Part shown: piece by piece, positions 16,085 to 22,953 of the stretch
How the letters are laid out: each line of letters begins with the position of its first letter
Numbering within the stretch: position 1 is the first letter of the stretch
IMG/VR virus record: IMGVR_UViG_3300042892_001857
Location: 1 to 64,000 of that record
Strand: one strand, 5' to 3'
Length of the DNA stretch: 64,000 nt
From: a virus
The notes under the pieces: model-generated
The model's input: only the letters and a program-made list of their open reading frames with translations
The model's database searches: none
What the model was told of the DNA's origin: nothing
Position numbers and translations under genes: made by a program

Positions 16085-17008
16085 TTAATTTAATAATTCT
16101 ATTTCCGTGTTATCATCCGTTAAGTGAGTCGGATAAGTTCTCAGTATGTCTTGTTTAATAGTTTTCATAATGTTATTCAATAATTCGGGGTCATCTTTAA
16201 AATTGGAATCCGGAGACATTTTTCTACCAATCATTTTACCTGCCTTAAGAATTTCAACAGATATTTTAATTTTACCATCAACATCTTCAATATCTTTAAT
16301 CATAAAATTAACTCTATGAGCATTATCACCATAACCTCCACTAATTAATTTTGATTGATTAGTCTTATTATCTTTATGTGTTACAAAACTTGTTACCCTA
16401 TCAGATTTAACTCTATCAATATTATAACTACCATTTATAAGACGTTCCATCTCACCTTTAGTTATACTCATAACATTTGCTCGTAAATTTGAATCGTATT
16501 TAACCGGGTCAATTTGACTCATTTGTTTTCTAGTAGAACTTGAATAGGTATCTAATGTTCTATACCATTGGTTATTAATAAATAAAAATACCGGATACCA
16601 ACCATATGACTCAATAACATAATACCAATCATTGTTATTGTTTACATTCCATTGTCCTTCAATGTTTGAACCTTTAAACGGCATCTTAGCTGTCGCATAT
16701 TCATAGGCGGTATTGTTGGTAACTTTTCTTTGTTTGAATTGTCTATAGTCTTTGAAATTGTCCTTTGTTAAACTTTTATAGTCCCCGTCCGGTCTGAAGT
16801 TAGCGGTATATATTTCGTAATACATAGTGGCATCACTTTGTGGGAAACCAAAATATCCTAACATATCTTTAATAAGTCGAATCATTTCAGTTTTGGTTCC
16901 TGATTTCTGCTTATTATCGTTAATAAATTTAAACAACAAAATCTCCTTCTTACTTAAGACAGGTTCTTCTTCTTGTTCTTTTAATATACGTCTGATTAAA
17001 TCTTTCAT
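16085..17008 (-). CDS. Hypothetical protein with [IL]xE N-terminal leader
   Basis: 307 residues from the ATG at 17008 (MKDLIRRILKEQEEEP), 1 bp after the ferritin gene stop. LKE at residues 9-11 is the leader signature. Then helical KKEILLFKFINDNKQKSG, a WYYVIESYGWYPVFLF aromatic block and a basic C-terminal half. Third gene of a 17928-16085 operon that also encodes a ferritin-like protein. Not recognised. Confidence 0.75.
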   Translation of the reverse strand: MKDLIRRILKEQEEEPVLSKKEILLFKFINDNKQKSGTKTEMIRLIKDMLGYFGFPQSDATMYYEIYTANFRPDGDYKSLTKDNFKDYRQFKQRKVTNNTAYEYATAKMPFKGSNIEGQWNVNNNNDWYYVIESYGWYPVFLFINNQWYRTLDTYSSSTRKQMSQIDPVKYDSNLRANVMSITKGEMERLINGSYNIDRVKSDRVTSFVTHKDNKTNQSKLISGGYGDNAHRVNFMIKDIEDVDGKIKISVEILKAGKMIGRKMSPDSNFKDDPELLNNIMKTIKQDILRTYPTHLTDDNTEIELLN

Positions 17009-17009
17009 T

Positions 17010-17606
17010 TTAGAAATAAGTTTGTTCAAAGTATAACACTTGGAACTTATCTGTTTTATCAACCAAATCAATTGCGTTGATTAAATCATTATATTCTACA
17101 ACAGCACTTTTTTGAAATTCTCTATACGCCTTTAAGAAATCATATGTAGTAATATCAGTACTAAATAAATCTTGAGAATTTTTGTTATACTCTTTCATAA
17201 GAGCTAATTCAACTTTATACGCTCCGTAAATGATATCAACCAAACTATCAAAACTATGTGATGTTGGTGCTTGAGGTATTACCGGAATGATATTAAAATC
17301 TGTCATATACTCTTGAATCCCTTTAGCGTGAACTAATTCATCATCAGCCTCATTATTAAAAAACTCAGCAGCCTTTTTATAATTCTTATCTTGACACCAA
17401 TTTGCCGCCGCTCTGTAATAGTAATGAGCAATATACTCATCTTTAATTCTGTCAGTCAATATTTGAATTGTCTTAGAATCCAATTTATATAACTCAACAC
17501 CACTTGTTTTTGTTTCAGTTGGTTTAGTTTCTTCTTTGGTTTCTTTTGATGAATCCATTTTTTTAATGTTGTCCATAAATTTGTCTTTTAATGTATCTTC
17601 TGCCAT
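17010..17606 (-). CDS. Ferritin-like protein
   Basis: 198 residues. After a charged linker (residues 1-40), the four-helix ferritin-like domain begins at IQILTDRIKDEYIAHYYYR. The second helix carries EADDELVHAKGIQEYM, a typical ExxH di-iron motif, and later helices contain KVELALMKEYN and AVVEYNDLINAI with further glutamates. Likely binds iron or protects DNA or protein from oxidation. It sits between two genes whose products carry the [IL]xE leader but has no leader itself. Confidence 0.8.
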   Translation of the reverse strand: MAEDTLKDKFMDNIKKMDSSKETKEETKPTETKTSGVELYKLDSKTIQILTDRIKDEYIAHYYYRAAANWCQDKNYKKAAEFFNNEADDELVHAKGIQEYMTDFNIIPVIPQAPTSHSFDSLVDIIYGAYKVELALMKEYNKNSQDLFSTDITTYDFLKAYREFQKSAVVEYNDLINAIDLVDKTDKFQVLYFEQTYF

Positions 17607-17607
17607 T

Positions 17608-17928
17608 TTATTTTCCTATTATCAGGTCGTCAAACCCTAGTTTATTCATTCCCCCAACTTCTTCATCATCTTTCAATTCGTCATACATATATGCTCTAAC
17701 AACAGATGTAATACTTTGTTCTACCTGAGCTATTTTACTTTCCATCCAATCGTCAAGTTGGTCGTTTTCTTCTTCTTCCATCTTTTCCCACATCTTTTCA
17801 GCTAACTTAACAATAGTATATAATTGTTGTTTTGCCATATATGAACCACGACCTTCATCTTCTTTAATGGTTTTCATTTTGGTAACCAACTTTTCAAGTT
17901 GTTTTTCTGTTAATATAATATCCTTCAT
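17608..17928 (-). CDS. Small acidic protein with [IL]xE N-terminal leader
   Basis: 106 residues from the ATG at 17928 (MKDIILTEKQLEKLV); the frame extends to 17961 but then runs through the promoter box. LTE at residues 6-8 is the leader signature. The rest is a Glu/Asp-rich helix (EKMWEKMEEEENDQLDDWMES) with a C-terminal conserved-looking GFDDLIIGK. First gene of the ferritin operon. Confidence 0.75.
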   Translation of the reverse strand: MKDIILTEKQLEKLVTKMKTIKEDEGRGSYMAKQQLYTIVKLAEKMWEKMEEEENDQLDDWMESKIAQVEQSITSVVRAYMYDELKDDEEVGGMNKLGFDDLIIGK

Positions 17929-17939
17929 ATTCAGTTTAT

Positions 17940-17949
17940 TTATAAATAT
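17940..17949 (-). promoter_or_regulatory. ATATTTATAA box (putative late promoter)
   Basis: Exact ATATTTATAA on the minus strand, 11 bp before the ATG at 17928. Confidence 0.55.
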
Positions 17950-17963
17950 CATATAAAACAAAA

Positions 17964-17985
17964 AACCCCCACTATTGTGAGGGTT
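17964..17985 (-). terminator. Terminator
   Basis: AACCC-C-CAC-TATT-GTG-A-GGGTT stem with one mismatch; on the minus strand a T run follows. Ends the transcript of the gene stopping at 18040. Confidence 0.65.
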
Positions 17986-17994
17986 AATTTTGGA

Positions 17995-18010
17995 CCGACT
18001 GAAATGTCGG
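17995..18010. other. Small GC-rich hairpin
   Basis: CCGAC-TGAAAT-GTCGG in the 3' untranslated part of the gene ending at 18040, just before its terminator. Unusually GC-rich for this genome. It may be a processing site or a small RNA element; no known family matched. Confidence 0.4.
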
Positions 18011-18039
18011 CGACTCCACCATCCTATCTTTAAAGAGAA

Positions 18040-18540
18040 CTAGGAAAACTCAGCTGTTGATGATACTCTAAGTCCGTCAACTTCTTTATCATAATACTTG
18101 GACATATCGGTGAAAGGTTTATAATGAGCCAACCTACTTTGTTCGTCCATATAATTCTTATCCAACACATAACCATCAGGTTGTCCCCACCCCAAAGCCA
18201 TCTTAATGAACTCTTCGGTGTCTTGTAATTCACCATATTCGTCCACAACTCTACCTGAACGGATGAACTTAAAAAGTTCTTCCTTATTAGTGTAGAATTT
18301 ATTATCCTGAAAGTTCCATAGGAATTTCCACCCTGAACTTCTTTTACCAATATGAATCTTCAATCCATCAATGAACACATCCCACGGAGACCATCTCTCA
18401 AAACCTCTTTCAATGTCACTAAACTCATTCATTATGTTATCCGGACTCCATATATCCAAATCATTTATTCTTTCAACCAAGTCAAGGTATTTGATTCTAA
18501 CCTCACTAGCTTTCGGTATTCTGTAGTAATTTGTACTCAT
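18040..18540 (-). CDS. Conserved phage hypothetical protein
   Basis: 166 residues. Starts MSTNYYRIP and contains HIGKRSSGWKFLWN, a motif I associate with a widespread but uncharacterised phage protein of this size. Also WGQPDGYVLD and an acidic EFIKMALGW. Soluble. Followed by a GC-rich hairpin and terminator. Confidence 0.75.
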   Translation of the reverse strand: MSTNYYRIPKASEVRIKYLDLVERINDLDIWSPDNIMNEFSDIERGFERWSPWDVFIDGLKIHIGKRSSGWKFLWNFQDNKFYTNKEELFKFIRSGRVVDEYGELQDTEEFIKMALGWGQPDGYVLDKNYMDEQSRLAHYKPFTDMSKYYDKEVDGLRVSSTAEFS

Positions 18541-18542
18541 TG

Positions 18543-18734
18543 TTATTGTTTATAAATGTATAATGTGTCTACCGTTTTTCCATCTGTTGTTAATCTTTTC
18601 TCCGGTTGAATTATTTTGTTTGATTGAATCTCTGTTGGTTTGTCTGAACATAACATAAGAAACACCATAAAAAATGTTAACATCCCAATCCAAAACCCCA
18701 CCATAAATACCCCAGCAAGTTTATCTATATTCAT
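18543..18734 (-). CDS. Small membrane protein
   Basis: 63 residues, one long hydrophobic helix at about 8-30 with a GxxxG-like GVFMVGFWIGM, then a polar tail. Overlaps the upstream gene by 4 bp. Unknown. Confidence 0.65.
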   Translation of the reverse strand: MNIDKLAGVFMVGFWIGMLTFFMVFLMLCSDKPTEIQSNKIIQPEKRLTTDGKTVDTLYIYKQ

Positions 18735-18985
18735 AACCCTAATTTATTAATTTCTTCATCACTAACCGATGATGTTTCTTTATTTATATTATCATTAATT
18801 TTATCAACCTGTTCGATACTATCTGTTTTAACATCATCTGTCGTTAAACCCGTAATGATTTTGTTAACTTCATTAACGGAAAATATAAATCCAAGAGCAA
18901 CGACAATCATAATTATTAAAACAATCTTTTTCCACAGCTTATACACTATGTACCCAACAATAATCAGCGAAATTATTAAACTCAT
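18731..18985 (-). CDS. Small membrane protein
   Basis: 84 residues, two closely spaced hydrophobic segments (residues 2-14 and 20-36), acidic tail ending NKLGL. The KLGL end recalls the tandem paralogues at 3.8-4.5 kb. Unknown. Confidence 0.65.
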   Translation of the reverse strand: MSLIISLIIVGYIVYKLWKKIVLIIMIVVALGFIFSVNEVNKIITGLTTDDVKTDSIEQVDKINDNINKETSSVSDEEINKLGL

Positions 18986-18994
18986 AACTTAAAT

Positions 18995-19270
18995 TTACTT
19001 AGTTACTAATGCTTCTACTTTACTTCTCATATGGTCAGCCAACGACATTTCAAATGTTGATGTAACAATAAACGAATCCACCAAGTATTTGTATGGAACG
19101 TGAATTAAGAAATCACTCCCGTTGAAGAAAGTCAAATCGTTTTTTAATTCAAGACAACCCTGAACCATCTTCAAGAATAATTTGAATTGGATTGCGTCAG
19201 CAAATGTCTCACCTAATAGTTTTCCAAACTTCTCGTTCTCAATTCTGATTGTATAATTTGTTGTTGTCAT
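18995..19270 (-). CDS. Hypothetical protein
   Basis: 91 residues, mixed alpha/beta (NYTIRIENEKFGK, FNGSDFLIHVPYKYL). A TATCTTTG -7 element is 20 bp upstream of the ATG. Probably the first gene of the 19270-18040 operon. Unknown. Confidence 0.7.
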   Translation of the reverse strand: MTTTNYTIRIENEKFGKLLGETFADAIQFKLFLKMVQGCLELKNDLTFFNGSDFLIHVPYKYLVDSFIVTSTFEMSLADHMRSKVEALVTK

Positions 19271-19290
19271 ATCTATATGTTTTGTGATTA

Positions 19291-19298
19291 CAAAGATA
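19291..19298 (-). promoter_or_regulatory. TATCTTTG -7 element
   Basis: Same -7 sequence as the strong host-type promoters, but no TTG at N19. Confidence 0.45.
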
Positions 19299-19327
19299 AC
19301 ACTATTTTTTTAATATAAAAACTTTTT

Positions 19328-19972
19328 TTACTTTATCTCATCAATTTTTGTTAATTCTAATGTAATCTTATTCAACTTATACACACCGAAAGGAATTTTA
19401 ACTTCGTAATAGTCAAAATTATATCTACTGTCAAGGTATAGACATTCAACACCTACAATTACTGAAGATGGTCTGTAACAAATCTTCTCGCCGGTAAGTA
19501 AATTATAGTAGTAATTACCAACCGAACCCACATTACCACCAACGTGATATGGATAATCAAGACCAGTACGAGATAAACAAATCTTACCTTTGGTATCGAT
19601 AATTACCGAATCACCAAAACTAAATCCACTATCACTCTTCTTAGGTTCCTTTGTTCTTATATAATGAATTAATCCACAATACCCCTCCTTAAATCCGTGA
19701 CACAAACCACCTTTCCGGAATATTTCATCAGAAACCTTCACATCATCTTTATATAGATGCGAGTATTTTGACTCAACAATCCTTGGATTTTCAGATTCTT
19801 TCTTTAACAACTTAATTGGTCTAAGTTCAAACCCATCATTTAAGGACTGATAAGGATTAACCGGTTTTGGTTTTTTAGTCAACCCACCAAATATACTATA
19901 AAGTCCTCCGTTGGAAATCATCTCTGATGCTAACGTCATTACGTCCAACATTTGTTTTGTTTCTTTATCCAT
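19328..19972 (-). CDS. Hypothetical protein
   Basis: 214 residues. Gly-rich and beta-rich C-terminal two-thirds (GDSVIIDTKGKICLSRTG, YHVGGNVGSVGNYYYN) suggest a small beta-barrel or repeat fold. 7 bp from the nucleotidyltransferase gene upstream, so cotranscribed. Unknown. Confidence 0.7.
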   Translation of the reverse strand: MDKETKQMLDVMTLASEMISNGGLYSIFGGLTKKPKPVNPYQSLNDGFELRPIKLLKKESENPRIVESKYSHLYKDDVKVSDEIFRKGGLCHGFKEGYCGLIHYIRTKEPKKSDSGFSFGDSVIIDTKGKICLSRTGLDYPYHVGGNVGSVGNYYYNLLTGEKICYRPSSVIVGVECLYLDSRYNFDYYEVKIPFGVYKLNKITLELTKIDEIK

Positions 19973-19979
19973 ACTAATA

Positions 19980-20717
19980 TTATTGTTCCATTGTTGGTTT
20001 TAACCACAACAGATTGTTTTTGAAAATGTATCTTTTTAATCTTGGAATGTTATCTAAAATTTCCAAAGTTTTTAATGTATCATATTTGAAACACTTTAAC
20101 AATTCTTCCCTGATTCTTTCAGTTGAAACCACCCCCATTTTAGATTCGTAATCGTATTCTTGAATGTCGTCCATAATGTAACCCATTCTAAACCCTTTTG
20201 TAATAGAGAAACGTACCGCTCTCAAAATTCTTAATGGGTCATCATCAAATGTTTTCTTTGTTTCCAATGGTGTAACTAATCTACCATCCGCCAAATCTCT
20301 TAACCCTTCAAAGTAATCAATGATTGTTCCATCCTCATCTTTCGCTAACGCGTTTAATGTGAAGTCACGTCTTTCCAAATCATCATATAAGGTCCCCGGT
20401 TTAACGATTGGTGTTCTTGTTCCCGGAATGTAGCCAATCTCCTTACGAGCCATTACAAAGTCAGCAACACCACTATACTTGTGGTTCTTTGGGAACTTAG
20501 CTCTGATAGTAAAACAATCTGCTGTGATTAAGAAAATTTCAAACTTCTCATCTTTTAAGTATTGTTCCAACATAGAGAACATAGATTCCGCAGTATCAAA
20601 GTCCTGTAACAATTTTTTGTTGGGAACTGCAACGTAATCCACGTCCTTAGATTCAAGACCTAAAATCTCGTCTCTAACTTTTCCCCCGACCTCGTAAAAC
20701 TTAAACATATTTTCCAT
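19980..20717 (-). CDS. tRNA nucleotidyltransferase/poly(A) polymerase head domain
   Basis: 245 residues. GGKVRD (residues 11-16) and DVDYV (D25, D27) are the class II nucleotidyltransferase GGxVRD and DxD motifs; RRDFTLNALA and the DDPLRILRAVRFS block follow in family order. At 245 residues it is much shorter than full CCA-adding enzymes (about 400) and lacks most of the body and tail or HD region. Either a minimal nucleotide-adding enzyme or a domain with another RNA substrate. Host-type promoter upstream. Confidence 0.85.
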   Translation of the reverse strand: MENMFKFYEVGGKVRDEILGLESKDVDYVAVPNKKLLQDFDTAESMFSMLEQYLKDEKFEIFLITADCFTIRAKFPKNHKYSGVADFVMARKEIGYIPGTRTPIVKPGTLYDDLERRDFTLNALAKDEDGTIIDYFEGLRDLADGRLVTPLETKKTFDDDPLRILRAVRFSITKGFRMGYIMDDIQEYDYESKMGVVSTERIREELLKCFKYDTLKTLEILDNIPRLKRYIFKNNLLWLKPTMEQ

Positions 20718-20735
20718 TTTTCCTAAATTATTCTA

Positions 20736-20763
20736 CAAAGATATAATAAAAAACCCCAAACAA
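20736..20763 (-). promoter_or_regulatory. Bacteroidota-type promoter, short spacer
   Basis: TTG (20761-20763), 17 bp, TATCTTTG (20736-20743), 18 bp before the ATG at 20717. Overlaps a terminator stem. Confidence 0.55.
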
Positions 20764-20779
20764 AAAATTATTTGGGGTT
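20752..20779 (-). terminator. Terminator
   Basis: Perfect 9-bp stem AACCCCAAA/TTTGGGGTT with a 10-nt loop and a T run on the minus strand. Ends the operon stopping at 20785. Confidence 0.8.
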
Positions 20780-20784
20780 AAATT

Positions 20785-21042
20785 TTATTTATTATTTCTC
20801 ATCGGGATTAAAATTGTTTCTAAAGTTGATTTGTAAGCCGCAAAAGCAAATGGGTTATTCCTATTCGGAGTTTCCTTACATTCAATATAAGCATTTTCAA
20901 ATAATTCAATTGCGTAATCAATCCCGTTATATTCCACAATCAATTTACCTGCGGATGGAACAGTTAAAGGTTGTTTTAAATTGTTCTGTGCACAAATAAT
21001 ATCAACCGCTTGTTTAATTTTGTTGATGTGTGTTTTTTCCAT
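20785..21042 (-). CDS. Hypothetical small protein
   Basis: 85 residues from the ATG at 21042 (MEKTHINKIKQAVDI), 1 bp after the upstream stop; the longer frame needs a non-ATG start inside the upstream gene. Helix then a beta hairpin (GKLIVEYNGIDYAIELFENAYIE). Unknown. Confidence 0.65.
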   Translation of the reverse strand: MEKTHINKIKQAVDIICAQNNLKQPLTVPSAGKLIVEYNGIDYAIELFENAYIECKETPNRNNPFAFAAYKSTLETILIPMRNNK

Positions 21043-21043
21043 C

Positions 21044-21298
21044 TTAATACTCTGTAATGTTATACATACCACATATTCTATGTGACCTACCAAACTCATC
21101 CTTGAATGTTATACACCCATCTTTCTCCACATACTTTTCAGTGTAGAAACTTGTCTCTTGACGTTTGTTACCCGGAATGGATATTTCATATAGGTGTCCA
21201 CCTTTTTTTATTTCACCAATCAAATACCCTCTATAACCAACAATACCAATAACAACCGCAAAAACAACTATTACAAACACAAATACCCAATTTCTCAT
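21044..21298 (-). CDS. Small membrane-anchored protein
   Basis: 84 residues, N-terminal TM helix (residues 4-22), then a soluble domain with two cysteines (DGCITF, HRICGMY). 1-bp gap to the neighbours on both sides. Unknown. Confidence 0.65.
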   Translation of the reverse strand: MRNWVFVFVIVVFAVVIGIVGYRGYLIGEIKKGGHLYEISIPGNKRQETSFYTEKYVEKDGCITFKDEFGRSHRICGMYNITEY

Positions 21299-21299
21299 C

Positions 21300-21482
21300 T
21301 TAATCTAATTTATTATTAATAATTGACGCTAAAACTCCACAACAAGCACCAACACCTATAAATACTCCGGTTGGAATCTGATGTATATTACCTCCACATA
21401 CTATAACACTAACACACACTAAACCAATAACCACACTATAAATCAGTATGGACAAAAACATCCCTCTTAACATTTCTCTCAT
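21300..21482 (-). CDS. Small two-TM protein
   Basis: 60 residues, two hydrophobic helices (7-29 and 35-55) with several cysteines. Size and topology fit a small phage membrane protein such as a holin, but there is no lysis gene nearby, so none is claimed. Confidence 0.6.
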   Translation of the reverse strand: MREMLRGMFLSILIYSVVIGLVCVSVIVCGGNIHQIPTGVFIGVGACCGVLASIINNKLD

Positions 21483-21483
21483 A

Positions 21484-21990
21484 TTATCTAAATTTTTCCA
21501 TTCTTTTTTTAATTAACTCAGCTGTATCATAATCTTCATTTTCTAATGATTGTTTCAAATACACCTCACACTCAATTTCATTCATTAAGTCAATTGGTTT
21601 ACCATCAACTTTTTTACCGGTAGATTTACTACCTTCTCCAACACCACCTGTAAATCCGGGTTCACAACCCATTACTTTCTTAGCATCTTCATAATTTTTT
21701 CTCCAAGTTGCTGATTTGTTAAAATTCATTACAGACCAATTAACTTGATATGTCATATTATTACCACAACTAATATAAAGATTATTCAAATCCCACCCTT
21801 CAAGGGTTGCAAACTCTTTACTGTTTTGTTCTAAAATTCTATGGTAATCACCTCTAATCAAAGATAATTTATCACCAACTTTCCAATTTTTACATCTAGC
21901 CTTTCTGTTTTTGTTTTGGACAGAACTATAAACACCAATTAAAACAACTATTGCCAAAATAATACCTAAAATAATACCTAATACTTCCAT
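21484..21990 (-). CDS. Membrane-anchored protein with C-terminal UVR-like motif
   Basis: 168 residues from the ATG at 21990 (MEVLGIILGII); an upstream ATG at 22059 is rejected because the promoter lies between. One N-terminal TM helix, then a soluble domain (GDKLSLIRGDYHRIL). The last 30 residues, VYLKQSLENEDYDTAELIKKRME, match the UVR motif that mediates UvrB-UvrC contacts and is also found in Clp adaptors. First gene of a four-gene membrane operon. Confidence 0.75.
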   Translation of the reverse strand: MEVLGIILGIILAIVVLIGVYSSVQNKNRKARCKNWKVGDKLSLIRGDYHRILEQNSKEFATLEGWDLNNLYISCGNNMTYQVNWSVMNFNKSATWRKNYEDAKKVMGCEPGFTGGVGEGSKSTGKKVDGKPIDLMNEIECEVYLKQSLENEDYDTAELIKKRMEKFR

Positions 21991-22013
21991 AATTTTATAA
22001 ATTAAATTCCCGA

Positions 22014-22043
22014 CAAAGATAACACTATTTTTGATATAAACAA
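22014..22043 (-). promoter_or_regulatory. Bacteroidota-type promoter
   Basis: TTG (22041-22043), 19 bp, TATCTTTG (22014-22021). The core sequence TTTATATCAAAAATA is almost identical to that of the promoter at 16028. Confidence 0.8.
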
Positions 22044-22050
22044 AAAAAAA

Positions 22051-22076
22051 CCTCAACAAAATTTACTCTGTTGAGG
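22051..22076 (-). terminator. Terminator
   Basis: CCTCAACA (22051-22058) pairs with TGTTGAGG (22069-22076); a run of T follows on the minus strand. Ends the Nudix transcript. Confidence 0.75.
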
Positions 22077-22150
22077 GTTTTAATAATACCAACCGTAGAA
22101 AGGGGTTGTTGGCTGAATGAGATTATAAATATATCGTAAAATTAGAAAAG

Positions 22151-22576
22151 TCAATCTTTTTTTAATATTCTTGTAATTAATCTACATAATTGGTCACTTT
22201 TATCATCAAATGGTAGATTTTCAAGGTTAAAATAACCACATTCCGTATGTTCCTCACCATCTCTAGCATTTTCCAAGTCCGGATTTATCTTCTCGTCCGT
22301 CTCCATCATAAAGACATACATCAACCCTTTAACCTCAGAACCATCACGATTATATCGTTTAACAAACCCAACTAAATTTAATTTATTATCTAACGTATAA
22401 TTTGTTTCTTCTTCAAATTCTCTTTGAATACCATCCAAAGGATGTTCATTTTTTTCCAAATTACCACCCGGTATACTCCACTGCCCCGGTAAACTACCCG
22501 TAGCGTTTCTTTTACACAACAATACCTCATCACCACATTTGACAATTACACCGGAATATCGTTTTACTTTTTTCAT
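22151..22576 (-). CDS. Nudix hydrolase
   Basis: 141 residues. A complete Nudix box is visible: GGNLEKNE, seven residues, REFEEETNY (about residues 37-61), fitting Gx5Ex7REUxEExGU. N-terminal VIVKCGDEVLLCKRN is the usual beta strand before it. Predicted to hydrolyse nucleoside diphosphate derivatives, such as oxidised dNTPs or dinucleotide alarmones. Divergent from the DUF192 gene. Confidence 0.9.
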   Translation of the reverse strand: MKKVKRYSGVIVKCGDEVLLCKRNATGSLPGQWSIPGGNLEKNEHPLDGIQREFEEETNYTLDNKLNLVGFVKRYNRDGSEVKGLMYVFMMETDEKINPDLENARDGEEHTECGYFNLENLPFDDKSDQLCRLITRILKKD

Positions 22577-22591
22577 TTTATATTTTTTTGT

Positions 22592-22601
22592 GTATTTATA
22601 A
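22592..22601 (+). promoter_or_regulatory. GTATTTATAA box
   Basis: Variant of the ATATTTATAA box, 4 bp before the ATG at 22606, in the spacer shared with the Nudix gene. Confidence 0.4.
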
Positions 22602-22605
22602 GTAT

Positions 22606-22953
22606 ATGGAATTAACTATAAACAAAAATAAATTCAAAGTCAAAACTGTCATCTCATCCAAAGACACTAGTCAAGGTATGATGAATAAAAGATTTGATGA
22701 TACCTTTAATGGTATGTTATTTATTATGTCCGAAGGTCAACACTGTTTTTGGATGAAAAATTGTATAATACCATTGGACATCATTATGATTGAAGATGAT
22801 ATTATAACAAAAATTCACCACAACTGTCCCCCTTGTAAAACCAAAGATTGTAGAAACTATTGTGGTGAAGGTGATATGATACTTGAACTTCAAGGTGGAA
22901 CCTGTAAAAAATTAGGTGTTAAATCGGGTGATAAAGTTATTCACTACGATTGA
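22606..22953 (+). CDS. DUF192 family protein
   Basis: 115 residues from the ATG at 22606 (MELTINKNKFK). Motifs GMMNKRFDDTFNGMLFIM, HCFWMKNCIIPLDIIMI and VLKSGDKV-like end are the DUF192 core. Most bacterial members have a signal peptide; this one has none. An inserted Cys-rich loop (CPPCKTKDCRNYC) adds four cysteines and may bind a metal. Converges with the DHH gene, 10-bp overlap. Confidence 0.85.
   Translation: MELTINKNKFKVKTVISSKDTSQGMMNKRFDDTFNGMLFIMSEGQHCFWMKNCIIPLDIIMIEDDIITKIHHNCPPCKTKDCRNYCGEGDMILELQGGTCKKLGVKSGDKVIHYD

Noticed and set aside
17995-18039. Possible tRNA or riboswitch after the 18040 gene
   Set aside because: Only a short 5-bp GC-rich hairpin and a terminator are present; no cloverleaf arms or CCA end.
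21300-21482. Holin
   Set aside because: Two TM helices are compatible, but the gene is in a membrane operon far from the lysis genes and has no holin motif.
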